From NCBI GenBank assembly GCA_020832585.1, contig JAFIEL010000014.1, positions 1-34,001 of the forward strand: DNA of 34,001 nucleotides. Direction: 5' to 3'. How positions within the stretch are numbered: position 1 is the first letter of the stretch; each line of letters starts with the position of its first letter. Shown in pieces: positions 25,409 through 32,722 of the stretch. The notes below the pieces were generated by a model. It was not told where the DNA came from, did no database searches, and saw nothing but the letters and a program-made list of their open reading frames with translations. The translations under genes were made by a program, and so were the position numbers. The stretch comes from Natronohydrobacter sp. Lineage in GTDB: Bacteria > Pseudomonadota > Alphaproteobacteria > Rhodobacterales > Rhodobacteraceae.

Positions 25409-26273
25409 CGCGCGCCCCTTTCACGATTGCCCAAGCTTCGGTCCGCGCAGCACCGCGCACCACGGTTCCGGCTTCCAGCGGCACAAGCCACCCATGCTTT
25501 TCGAGTATGACCAGCGCCGCGCGCGCCTTCGGGCTTTCGCGTAGGGCATTCGGCCCGAGCCGCACCACATCGCGCACCATAATTTCACCTTCCGCCCATG
25601 TTTCCAGCAGCCACTTGCGCAAGGCTTCGGCCCGGTCGATTTCAGCGGAAACAAGCGCGGCACTTGCCAGCCGTGAAGCTTCGGAAAGGTAGAATTGCGC
25701 AAGGTCGATTGCGTCGGCCATGTCTTGGGCTTCCACAGCCGGGGCTTGAAGGTCGCGCCATAGGGTCAGCACCCCCGCAATTCGCGCCGCTTGTTCCGCC
25801 GATTTGGAGGCCGTGCCGGTGATATGCGCCAGATTGCCGCCGAGGGCTTGTGCCGCTTCGATTGCATCGGAAAAGGCCACCAGCAGCGCGCGGGCTTCGG
25901 GGGCAAGGGGCAAAATGCGCGGTTCCAGTTCGCGGGTTTCAGGGTCCATCGGAAGGGGGCTTTCCAGAATGTCGCGCAGCCGCCCCGCAAAGCTTGCCAG
26001 CGCCATATCATCGCTCCGGGCGTTCGCTTGCATCCTGGTTCCGATTGCGCTGGGCGGTTCGCATATCAGAAAGCGGGGCAGAAAACCCGTGTCAGCCGCC
26101 AGCGGGTCAGCCATGAAGCCCCGCGCCACGCCGGGTTGCACCATCAAGTGCACCGCCAGCCGCCGCCCGTATAGCGTCGCGTGCCCATCGCCAGAGCGCG
26201 TGCGCCTTATGGCGTTCCCTTGCCAAAGGTCATTGAAAGCGGCCAGCGTCTTTTGCCTGTTTTCCGAGTTCAT
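25398..26273 (-). CDS. DUF3987 protein, C-terminal part (separate frame)
   Basis: A 291-residue frame that contains the second half of a DUF3987 protein. It begins with MNSENRQKTLAAFNDLWQGNAIRRTR, which in related proteins directly follows the FSDEGGQFLGGHA motif found at the end of the preceding frame. Further family features are GFLPRFLICEPPS and a long helical C-terminal region with a probable winged helix at the end (AALVILEKHGWLVPL). The ATG overlaps the stop of the N-terminal frame (ATGA), so translation can be coupled even without frame restoration. DUF3987 proteins are P-loop-like and are usually found with primases in mobile elements, with a helicase-like role suspected but not proven. 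The break could be a mutation, a sequencing error or programmed slippage. Confidence 0.8.
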   Translation of the reverse strand: MNSENRQKTLAAFNDLWQGNAIRRTRSGDGHATLYGRRLAVHLMVQPGVARGFMADPLAADTGFLPRFLICEPPSAIGTRMQANARSDDMALASFAGRLRDILESPLPMDPETRELEPRILPLAPEARALLVAFSDAIEAAQALGGNLAHITGTASKSAEQAARIAGVLTLWRDLQAPAVEAQDMADAIDLAQFYLSEASRLASAALVSAEIDRAEALRKWLLETWAEGEIMVRDVVRLGPNALRESPKARAALVILEKHGWLVPLEAGTVVRGAARTEAWAIVKGARDVV

Positions 26274-26905
26274 GGCGTGCCCCCCCCCAGGAATTGCCCG
26301 CCTTCATCCGAGAAAAGGCCAAGGCTGGGTTGCCCATGCGCGAAAAGCTTTGTCAGCCCTTCGAATGTCGGTTCGGTCACGGTCCTGTCAGCGGAAGGCG
26401 GGGCTTCGGGTTCCGGCCCGAGTGCTTCGAGGTCAGCTTGTGCCGCCGTGCGCTTTTCGCCTTTGCCGGATTTCGCTTCGGCTAATATCTTGTCGCGTGC
26501 TCCTTTCCAGAGCGCGTGCGCATTGCGCCAGCTTTCCATTTCTTCGCGCTGGGCTTTGGCTTGTTCGCGTTCATGGGCGCGCAGCGCCGTCATAAGGGGG
26601 GCGTCGCAAGCGCTTTTGCGTTCGCCGCTTCGGGCGATTGTCAGCGCATAAAGTGAAGTCGGGCGCGTGCCGCCCAGCGTTTCCACATCCGCGAAGCCTT
26701 GCACCGCCAGCGACGCCACCGCCAGCGCAGATTGCGCCGGGATTGCCACGGGGGCTTGCGTCACGCCTTGCACCGCTTCCACAGCCGGGCGCAGCGGCCC
26801 GAGCGCATGCACAGGATAGGCTGCACCGGGGGCGATTTCGCGCACCAGCGGTTGCGGCCCTTCGGGCGCATATGCGGTTTCTTTCATCTGGGGTTGCGCA
26901 ATCAT
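26270..26905 (-). CDS. DUF3987 protein, N-terminal part with P-loop-like motif
   Basis: A 211-residue frame with the first half of DUF3987. Residues about 93-98 hold the unusual P-loop-like SGERKS (YALTIARSGERKSACD), characteristic of the family. A charged coiled helix follows (about 110-160), and then TFEGLTKLFAHGQPSLGLFSDEGGQFLGG, whose DE pair fits Walker B. The frame then ends (GTP, stop) after a run of nine G on the coding strand. The start ATG 26905 overlaps the stop of the Toprim gene, so it belongs to a tight operon. A frame change by +1 or -2 G would join it seamlessly to the next frame to give a protein of about 500 residues, the normal size. Confidence 0.8.
   Translation of the reverse strand: MIAQPQMKETAYAPEGPQPLVREIAPGAAYPVHALGPLRPAVEAVQGVTQAPVAIPAQSALAVASLAVQGFADVETLGGTRPTSLYALTIARSGERKSACDAPLMTALRAHEREQAKAQREEMESWRNAHALWKGARDKILAEAKSGKGEKRTAAQADLEALGPEPEAPPSADRTVTEPTFEGLTKLFAHGQPSLGLFSDEGGQFLGGGTP
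26280..26288 (-). other. Nine-G homopolymer at the DUF3987 frame break
   Basis: The coding strand reads CT, nine G, CACGCC. With 7 or 10 G the two DUF3987 frames join as FLGGHAMN. With nine, the ribosome reaches TGA four codons later. Such a tract is a candidate for phase variation or transcriptional slippage, but also a typical place for sequencing error. A similar extra base occurs in the eight-C run at 10007-10014. Confidence 0.8.
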
Positions 26906-27780
26906 GCCGCCGCCCTTTCTTGCAAAATGTCGTTAAAGTCGCGCCCGGTTCCGGGGTCGAGAATTGAAACCTGCCAGCCCAAGCTGTGCGCCCGATCTGC
27001 CAGAGCGTGCCCGGCTTCGCGGCCCGGCCCGTCGCCATCGCAAGCGATTGTCAGCCGCCCCGGTTGCGTCGGAAGTCGCAGCCCGCGCAGGCCAGAAGTT
27101 GAAAGCGCCGCCCATACCGTCGCGGTGCCATCCAGCAGCCCGCACAGCAGCGACAAGCCGCTTTCAATGCCTTCCGCGACCACCAGCCGCGAAGGTCCAT
27201 CAGACAAGCGCACAGCGCCGCCAGCGGTTGCGCCCAGCATTGCCTTTGCGGGATCAATGTCAGCTTTGCCCGTGCCATCCGGGCGCAGGTAGGTGCGATG
27301 CACCGCCGCCGCGCTCGAGCCTTGCACAGCCGCCACCAATGCAGGCCAGCGTCGGGCGGTCGGCCCGTGCCATGCTTCAGCGTGAAAGCGCAGCGTGCGG
27401 GGCAGTTCGCAAGTTATGCACCGCCGCCGCAAATAGGTTTCCGCCACCGTGCCCGCTATCGGCTGGGCTTCCCGCCAAAGCCGATTGGCTTGTTCCGCCC
27501 GCTTTTCCACTTCGGCCTTGGCGTCGCGTTCGCGCTGGGCGAGGGTTGCAGCATCCGGGGGGCGATAGTCACCAGAGCGCAGCCCCGCCGCCGCCAGAAT
27601 GTCGAGAAAGGCGCAAGCGGATTTCTTGCAATGCAGCACCAGCCGCCCGGTTGCGCCATCGGCCACGGTCAGGGCATTTTGCCCCTTGCGCCCTTCGGGC
27701 TGGCATATGGGGCAAGGTGCAGCCCCGTAACGTCCATACCAGCACCCGCCAAGTGTTGATGTGAACTCTCTTGCGTCCAT
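26902..27780 (-). CDS. Zinc-ribbon/Toprim primase-like protein
   Basis: About 292 residues, probably a DNA primase of the mobile-element type. The N-terminus has a CHC2-like zinc ribbon, C23-P-I-C26 and H50-C51 with C56. The middle contains LHCKKSACAFLDILAAAGL, a helical linker, and AETYLRRRCI, typical of DUF7146-type primases. The C-terminal Toprim domain shows the glutamate in LVVAEGIESGLSL and DGDGPGRE (DxD), the metal-binding residues for primer synthesis. I start at ATG 27780, with GAGGTGG 4 bases upstream. A longer frame to 27927 has no such site. It is first in an operon with the DUF3987 frames and the winged-helix-like gene, all overlapping. Role in replication of the element is inferred. 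Confidence 0.88.
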   Translation of the reverse strand: MDAREFTSTLGGCWYGRYGAAPCPICQPEGRKGQNALTVADGATGRLVLHCKKSACAFLDILAAAGLRSGDYRPPDAATLAQRERDAKAEVEKRAEQANRLWREAQPIAGTVAETYLRRRCITCELPRTLRFHAEAWHGPTARRWPALVAAVQGSSAAAVHRTYLRPDGTGKADIDPAKAMLGATAGGAVRLSDGPSRLVVAEGIESGLSLLCGLLDGTATVWAALSTSGLRGLRLPTQPGRLTIACDGDGPGREAGHALADRAHSLGWQVSILDPGTGRDFNDILQERAAA

Positions 27781-27809
27781 GCTGCCACCTCGAATCATTT
27801 GGCGGATAT

Positions 27810-27819
27810 TGTGCAGCAA
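27810..27819 (-). promoter_or_regulatory. TTGCTGCACA motif upstream of the primase gene
   Basis: The coding-strand decamer TTGCTGCACA lies 30 bp before the primase start and recurs 44 bp before the recombinase start (29969-29978), with a one-base variant at 29991-30000. It overlaps a possible promoter: TTGCAC at 27827-27832, a 17-bp spacer, then TATCCG. It may be a regulator-binding site common to both element operons. Confidence 0.45.
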
Positions 27820-27891
27820 TATAATGTGCAATTCCAGTGTTCTTTGACGGGCGCCTTGGGCGGGGTCGCGTAAGGGAGAGAGCATCCGATC

Positions 27892-27919
27892 TTGACGAGA
27901 GCTGGGCCAAGCGTATCGT
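27892..27919 (+). promoter_or_regulatory. Possible sigma-70 promoter for the unrecognised element gene
   Basis: TTGACG at 27892-27897 and TATCGT at 27914-27919, with a 16-bp spacer, lie just before the ORF at 27957. They resemble a -35/-10 pair. It is a match by eye only. Confidence 0.4.
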
Positions 27920-27956
27920 ATAGGCATGTATACTAATGAAAGCCAATCTCATGTGA

Positions 27957-28670
27957 CAGATTTACACCAAGCATATCAGGCTTCCTGTCAGGTTTTGTGA
28001 TGGCAAGATCGAGCTTGAATATGGCGGATGTATTCCTGTCGCAGATGGGCAGATTGCCGAACTCACTGTCGAGGAAAACGCGATTCTGGATCCTGATCTG
28101 CTGAGAAACCTACGGAAACGCGAAGCTATTCAGGCGTTGCAGCAAGGGACTGAACTGCGCGTGCAGCTGGCCGTCAAAGAGTTCGAAGGCGTCAGCAAGG
28201 AGAAGCAGCGGTATTTGTGCGACTGGAAATCCTGGACGACAGATATTGTCCCGTTCGGGATCAAGCATTGGTCATCGGGGCAAGTGCGGTTCTTTCCGCT
28301 GCATCTGGGCGCGGCGACCGTCAGGCAAGCAAAAGATCCGGACCAGAAAGCTGGTGGCTTGTGGATGATCATCGAGGGGCGAAGGGTGAAAGCCCTCCAG
28401 TCATCCCGGTTCGACCTGCCAGAATGCACATCCGATAATCCGGCAACCAGCCTCAATCATGCGTTTACATTGCTCTCGGAGGCTTATGAGCCTTGGCGTA
28501 TATCGCATACTGGCAGCGTGTATGATCGCATCTTCTACAAGGGATCAGGCAAACACTGGTTCCCGCTTTCTACCCTGCGAGACTACGAGTTAGCCCAACA
28601 CGACCAAGAAATTGCCTTGCGGCTCTGGGATGCCTTCCTTGAGAGGATGAGCGGGGCTAAAGCGCAATAG
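27957..28670 (+). CDS. Unrecognised element protein, 5' end uncertain or broken
   Basis: The open frame from 27957 gives about 237 codons that look protein-like throughout: LPVRFCDGKIELEYGG, ELTVEENAILDPDLL and ELRVQLAVKEF early, then a tryptophan-rich middle (CDWKSWTTDIVPFGIKHW) and a C-terminal SVYDRIFYKGSGKHWFPLSTLRDYE. The first standard start inside is TTG 28137 (178 codons). The part before it looks conserved in character, so the real start is probably further up. ATG 27936 and ATG 27951 are in the same frame but are cut off by TGA at 27954-27956. The gene may thus be damaged by a nonsense mutation, or start at an unusual codon such as ATT 27960. It overlaps the convergent recombinase gene by 14 bp. 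I recognise no domain. Confidence 0.6.
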   Translation, partial: QIYTKHIRLPVRFCDGKIELEYGGCIPVADGQIAELTVEENAILDPDLLRNLRKREAIQALQQGTELRVQLAVKEFEGVSKEKQRYLCDWKSWTTDIVPFGIKHWSSGQVRFFPLHLGAATVRQAKDPDQKAGGLWMIIEGRRVKALQSSRFDLPECTSDNPATSLNHAFTLLSEAYEPWRISHTGSVYDRIFYKGSGKHWFPLSTLRDYELAQHDQEIALRLWDAFLERMSGAKAQ

Positions 28671-29925
28671 GCTTGAACTGATCGCGCATCATTTCGAGAG
28701 TGGCACCCTGGCCATAGCGCTCCCGAGACAATCTATGGCCAAGGCAATCACGCCTGATCCGCTCATCGATCGCGGCCGACAACATCCGGTCCTCCCAGGA
28801 ATGCCGCAGCGAATACATGCTGTGCGCCGGGGTTTCGAGAAGGCCATGCGTGCGCAGGAACTTGTTGACCGTGGCCGAGAGCGCCGCGCTGTCACGGTAA
28901 CGCGGGAACCCATCAGGGAACTGCATGAATGCTTCCAGGCTGACCCCTAGGAGCGGGATCTTGCGCCGGGCATACTGGCTTTTCAACTGCCTGCCCACCG
29001 GCTCTATGCTGATATGAGGGACTGCATGACCCAGCTTGATCTGGGCAGACGTAAGCGCGGCCCCTTCGCTGGGGCGATATCCCGTATTGATCATTCCCAG
29101 CAGGATAGCGCGCGCCTCTGCGTTGAGCCCGTCCAGCGCGCCCGGCGCCAGCAGCTTATCCCTGATCCACTCGACCGAGAAGGCGGGACGGGTTTTCTTC
29201 TCGCCTTCCTTGATGGCCAGATCGGACAGCGGCAGGTTCAGATTCAGCCGCTTCATCTTGTTCACGGTGCGCAGCACGTTGCCGATATGGATGATGTCCT
29301 TGTTCGCGCTGTTGGGCGTCAAGCCCTCGGTCCTGATCCGGTCCATCCACCATTCGCGGAAATCCAGCATGTCATCTGCCGTGATCGCGCCAATCTCTTG
29401 ATCGCCTATCACGCCGATGAGATTGTTGATCGCCTTGATGCGCGGATTGCGCCAGCGCCTGATCTGGTCCTCGCTCTTGCCGATGGTCCGGTCATGGGCC
29501 AGCTTCCAGAACTCTTTGAGGCATTGCGAAAGCGTGAGTGTGGGCTTTGGGACTGCGCCCAGCAGCGCATCGGCCTCGCGCGGGTCTATGGTTCCATCCT
29601 TGCGCATCGAGGCGCGCACGCGGGAATAGAACTCATCGGCGGGCAACTTGGCGACTTGGCTGGATGGCAGATAGCGATAGCCCCTGATCCCGGCCAAATG
29701 CCGGGCGGCCGCAAGGCGCTGTTCGTGATCCTCGGTGTCGCCGTGCAGTTTGGCTTCCCAAGCCTCAAGCATTTCCTCCCAGACCGCCCCGGCCTTGCGC
29801 CGCGCGACTTCTTCCAGATCGGTGTGAAGGCTGATCCAGACGTATTCGCGCGGCTCGATGCTGGCGAAACGCCGCGGCACCCGCTTGCGGAAATGAAGAT
29901 GGCCGTTTCTGTTCACAAAATTCAT
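28657..29925 (-). CDS. Tyrosine site-specific recombinase (integrase)
   Basis: A 422-residue phage-type integrase. The N-terminal region (FVNRNGHLHFRKRVPRRFASI) is the DUF6538-like arm-binding part. A SAM-like core-binding domain spans about 125-240, and the catalytic domain about 245-415. Visible active-site residues are R284 (NTGYRPSEGAAL), R374 (YSLRHSWEDRM, with Tyr in place of the usual His three residues before), H397 (LGHRLS) and the nucleophile Y404 (RERYGQG). I start at ATG 29925. A GTG at 29940 is possible, and neither has a good Shine-Dalgarno site. It lies 142 bp from the 3' end of tRNA-Ser, with direct repeats between. It should insert the element into that tRNA gene. Family call is secure. 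Confidence 0.93.
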   Translation of the reverse strand: MNFVNRNGHLHFRKRVPRRFASIEPREYVWISLHTDLEEVARRKAGAVWEEMLEAWEAKLHGDTEDHEQRLAAARHLAGIRGYRYLPSSQVAKLPADEFYSRVRASMRKDGTIDPREADALLGAVPKPTLTLSQCLKEFWKLAHDRTIGKSEDQIRRWRNPRIKAINNLIGVIGDQEIGAITADDMLDFREWWMDRIRTEGLTPNSANKDIIHIGNVLRTVNKMKRLNLNLPLSDLAIKEGEKKTRPAFSVEWIRDKLLAPGALDGLNAEARAILLGMINTGYRPSEGAALTSAQIKLGHAVPHISIEPVGRQLKSQYARRKIPLLGVSLEAFMQFPDGFPRYRDSAALSATVNKFLRTHGLLETPAHSMYSLRHSWEDRMLSAAIDERIRRDCLGHRLSRERYGQGATLEMMRDQFKPIAL

Positions 29926-29953
29926 GACCGCATGATGCACTGCTCAAGGCCGC

Positions 29954-30003
29954 GCTTGCAAGCAAAAATGTGCAGCAAAATGTTCTGTATTGTGTAGCAA
30001 AAT
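29954..30003. repeat. Repeats before the recombinase gene (possible arm-type sites)
   Basis: Two 13-mers TGTGCAGCAAAAT (29969-29981) and TGTGTAGCAAAAT (29991-30003) differ at one base and are 22 bp apart, about two helix turns. The palindrome GCTTGCAAGC lies beside them at 29954-29963. They lie in an A+T-rich strip between tRNA and recombinase, the usual place for integrase arm sites or excisionase/repressor sites. Confidence 0.55.
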
Positions 30004-30066
30004 TACACAAACTCAACGGGCCTAAAATATAAGTCTTTGTTTTTATTGAGTTATTTGGCGTGAAAT

Positions 30067-30156
30067 TGGCGGAGAGACAGGGATTCGAACCCTGGGTCCC
30101 CGTAAAGGGACAACGGTTTTCGAGACCGCCCCGATCGACCACTCCGGCACCTCTCC
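30067..30156 (-). tRNA. tRNA-Ser (anticodon CGA)
   Basis: On the minus strand the 90-base gene begins GGAGAGG, pairs with TCTCTCC at the 3' end, and has an encoded CCA (30067-30069). The anticodon loop CTCGAAA (anticodon CGA, complement of 30120-30122) reads UCG. A long variable arm (TCCC/GGGA type stem) and the T-loop GGTTCGAATCC are present, typical of serine tRNAs. Its 3' end faces the recombinase and is the likely attachment site. Confidence 0.97.
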
Positions 30157-30301
30157 GATCTGACGCGGTCGATACTGTCTTGCCGAAACAGGTGCAAGGG
30201 AAAAATCGCCAGGTACTGCAGCAGGCACGCGCGAATGTGTGTGGCAGGGAAAACCCAAGTCAGATAGAACATACCCGAAATCTAAAAGGCGGGCAGGATC
30301 A

Positions 30302-31150
30302 ATGCGAAGACGAGTGTTCCTTGGCGTGACAATTCTGATCATTCTGATCACTTTCGCCGCCACGCTCAGCCGTCCGGCGCAGGCCAATGATCTTGCACGC
30401 GCCCTTCTGATGCCCGAACTGTTCGAGATTATGGCGGATGAGGGCCGCAAATCGGTTCTGGCCGATGGTGCCACGCCATTGCAGGGCCGCGCGCTGGAGC
30501 AATTCACCAGCGATGTCGAACGCATCTACCAGTCAGAGCGTATGCTGGCCGAATTTGTCACGGCACTGGAAGCTGAACTTGCAGCGACCCCCGAGGCCCG
30601 CGCCGATGCGCTGGATTTCGCGGCAAGCGATCTGGGGCGCCGGGTTTTGCAGCTTGAAGTCGCAGCGCGTCAGGCTCTGCTCGATGATGATGTGGATATG
30701 CTGGCGCGGATGGCGCTTGAAGATGCCCGCGCTGGTCTCTCTGGTGAAGACGGCTTTCAGCGCCTGGAACAGGTGCGCGCCCGGATTGATGCCAATGAAC
30801 TGGTCGAGCTGAATGTCTCGCTGGGTCTGAATACCTCATTTGCCTATTACCGGGGCATGCTGGCCGAGAATGCGGTCTATGGCATGTCCTCGGAAATGCT
30901 GCTGCAACTTGTCTGGGCGCAAGAACCGGAGATCCGCGCCGATATCGAGGACTGGATCGAATCCTATTTCCTGATGACCTATCAGCCGCTGAGCGCGCCC
31001 GATATGCAGGATTTCGTCGACTATGTCGGCACGCCACTGGCGCAGGAGTTCAACCGCGCCATGTTCCGTGCCTTCGACAAGGTGTTTTCCGAGATTTCTT
31101 TCCAGGTCGGCCGCGCTCTCGGGCGCAGGCTGAATGTCGAGGAACTCTGA
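30302..31150 (+). CDS. Exported DUF2059-domain protein
   Basis: A 282-residue protein with a signal peptide (MRRRVFLGVTILIILITFAATLSRPAQA, cleavage near AQAND) and so probably periplasmic. The body is almost all helical. The C-terminal half has the DUF2059 features FLMTYQPLSAPDMQDFVDYVGTPLAQEFNRAMFRAFD. The function of this domain is not established. The start at 30302 is supported by AGGA close upstream and the signal peptide. An earlier in-frame start at 30239 would put 21 polar residues in front of it. It is a single gene, convergent to the ArgE-type gene with 7 bp between stops, and has its own promoter region (30157-30301), without clear boxes. Confidence 0.87.
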   Translation: MRRRVFLGVTILIILITFAATLSRPAQANDLARALLMPELFEIMADEGRKSVLADGATPLQGRALEQFTSDVERIYQSERMLAEFVTALEAELAATPEARADALDFAASDLGRRVLQLEVAARQALLDDDVDMLARMALEDARAGLSGEDGFQRLEQVRARIDANELVELNVSLGLNTSFAYYRGMLAENAVYGMSSEMLLQLVWAQEPEIRADIEDWIESYFLMTYQPLSAPDMQDFVDYVGTPLAQEFNRAMFRAFDKVFSEISFQVGRALGRRLNVEEL

Positions 31151-31157
31151 CGCGCCC

Positions 31158-32333
31158 TCAGACCGGCCCGCGTTCCAGCCGCCCGATGAGCCGCGCAAGG
31201 AAGCCAAGGCACTGGTCCAACTGGTCAATCTCCAGATATTCGTCGGGCTTGTGCGCCTGCGCAATCGCACCGGGACCACAGATCACGGACGGGATACCGA
31301 TGGCCTGAAACAACCCGGCCTCGGTCCCGAAGGGCACCAGCCCGGCCGCGTTCGCACCCGTCAGCTCAACCACCAGATCGCGCGCGCGGTTCGTCGCCAC
31401 GCGCTCCAGACCTGCGACTTCGGCCACGATCTCGGTGCGGATATCGGCGGCAGGGTCCACGGCGCGCATCTCGGAGAGCAGCGTCGCAATGTATTGCGCA
31501 AGCTCGGTCTTCACGAAATCGGCATCACTGGCCTGCACCGGGCGCATTTCCCAGTCGATCCGCGCCTTGCCGGGGATGATGTTATGCGCCTGCCCGCCGA
31601 TCAGCACACCAGGGTTGATCGTGGTATGCGGCGGATCAAACGGGCAATCCGCGGGGGCCATGTCCTTCAGCCGGGCGCGCAATTCCACAAGTTTCAGGAT
31701 GAAACGCGCGCCATACTCGACAGAATTGACCCCCAGATCCGGGGCAGAACCATGCCCCTCGCGCCCGGTAATCAAGGTCGTATATTCAAAACAGCCCTTA
31801 TGCCCGTCCACGAGCTGCATCATCGTCGGCTCGCCAATGATCGCTGCAGCCGGGCGCAGCCCGCGCGAGATCAGACTGGCGGTCAGGGCCTGCGCACCGA
31901 AACAGCCGATTTCCTCGTCATAGGTAAAGGCGAAATGCACCGGCACTTTCAGATCCGCGCGGGCGAAATCCGGGGCCATCGTCACACAGGCCGCAACAAA
32001 GCCCTTCATGTCGCAGGTACCGCGCCCGTAAAGCCGCCCGTCACGTTCGGTCAGCGTGAACGGGTCCGTGCTCCACGGCTGATCGGCCACTGGCACCACA
32101 TCGGTATGCCCCGACAGGATCACACCGCCGGGCACGTCCGGGCCGATCGTGGCAAACAGGTTCAGCTTCGCGCCTGTCTCATCCGGTTCGGTCCAGACCC
32201 GCGCTCCGGCTTTTGTCAGACAGCGTTCCAGAAATTCGGTAACATCCCGGTTGCCATCGACAGAGACCGAGGGAAACCCCACAAGTTCCGCCAGCAGGCG
32301 CGTGGCCTCTGTCACCCTGTCCTGATTCAGCAT
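31158..32333 (-). CDS. argE: Acetylornithine deacetylase/M20 peptidase family
   Basis: A 391-residue cytoplasmic zinc hydrolase. The metal-binding motifs are SGHTDVVP (H76, D78), GRGTCDMKG (D108), YDEEIGCFGA with catalytic E140 and metal E141, GEPT (E168), and a late histidine in QAHKPDEY. The short segments GEPTMMQLVDGHKG and CDMKGFVA favour the ArgE group, which deacetylates N-acetylornithine in arginine synthesis. Related deacylases with other substrates exist, so the symbol is likely but not certain. The dimerisation domain lies at about 175-285. It follows the small helical gene on the same strand by 54 bp and may be transcribed with it. Confidence 0.88.
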   Translation of the reverse strand: MLNQDRVTEATRLLAELVGFPSVSVDGNRDVTEFLERCLTKAGARVWTEPDETGAKLNLFATIGPDVPGGVILSGHTDVVPVADQPWSTDPFTLTERDGRLYGRGTCDMKGFVAACVTMAPDFARADLKVPVHFAFTYDEEIGCFGAQALTASLISRGLRPAAAIIGEPTMMQLVDGHKGCFEYTTLITGREGHGSAPDLGVNSVEYGARFILKLVELRARLKDMAPADCPFDPPHTTINPGVLIGGQAHNIIPGKARIDWEMRPVQASDADFVKTELAQYIATLLSEMRAVDPAADIRTEIVAEVAGLERVATNRARDLVVELTGANAAGLVPFGTEAGLFQAIGIPSVICGPGAIAQAHKPDEYLEIDQLDQCLGFLARLIGRLERGPV

Positions 32334-32387
32334 GGCGCACGCTCCCGACCACTCCCTGTTCCGGGCTAAAGACGATGCGCGCCTGCG

Positions 32388-32666
32388 TCAATCCTGCGTC
32401 GGGTGCAGGGGGGCCTTGGCATCTTTCGACAGTTGCACCAACAGCCATTCGGCGCGTGCCAGCAGATCCTCGGCGGCACTGATCTTCGCCGCATGCCGTG
32501 CCTCGTGTTCCGGCTGTTTCGCCGCATCCGCGACAAGGTCAGCATGGCGCGCGCGCAGCTTGACGATGACCTTCTCGACATCTGCAGGCTTGATCTTGTG
32601 CGCACGACCTTCGCCCAGTCGCGCGAAGTAATCGCCCAGCTTCTCCGCCAGTTTTCCATGTGCCAT
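32388..32666 (-). CDS. Small helical protein of unknown function
   Basis: A 92-residue protein, highly charged and predicted as mostly helical: KLAEKLGDYFARLGEGRAHK, then DVEKVIVKLRARHADL, then SAAEDLLARAEWLLVQL. It has no signal peptide or membrane segment. ATG 32666 has AAGGA 7 bases upstream. It lies between the phosphate transporter and the ArgE-type gene on the same strand, with about 55 bp on each side. I recognise no named family. A role cannot be given. Confidence 0.75.
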   Translation of the reverse strand: MAHGKLAEKLGDYFARLGEGRAHKIKPADVEKVIVKLRARHADLVADAAKQPEHEARHAAKISAAEDLLARAEWLLVQLSKDAKAPLHPTQD

Positions 32667-32722
32667 GTTTCAGTCCTTCATGCGTTGGCCCAGTGAAGAT
32701 TAGGGCGCAGGCGATGACAGTT

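Larger units (their letters stand above)
24611..30066. mobile_element. Putative integrative element at tRNA-Ser with replication-type genes
   Basis: A tyrosine recombinase gene lies just beyond the 3' end of a tRNA-Ser gene, the classic site for such elements. Behind it follow an unrecognised gene, a Toprim primase-like gene, a split DUF3987 gene and a small winged-helix-like gene with iteron-like repeats. No capsid, portal, terminase or conjugation gene is visible. The set is reminiscent of satellite or P4-like modules, but the proteins are not the P4 ones. The tRNA-side border is well supported. The left border is unknown and given only as the last gap before a possibly unrelated gene. Confidence 0.6.

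Noticed and set aside
24953-30078. The 9-mer GTCTCTCCG at 24953-24961 matches the complement of the tRNA-Ser 3' end (CGGAGAGAC at 30070-30078), as a possible second attachment site.
   Set aside because: Attachment sites flanking an integrated element must be direct repeats. This match is inverted and only 9 bp long, so it is probably chance.
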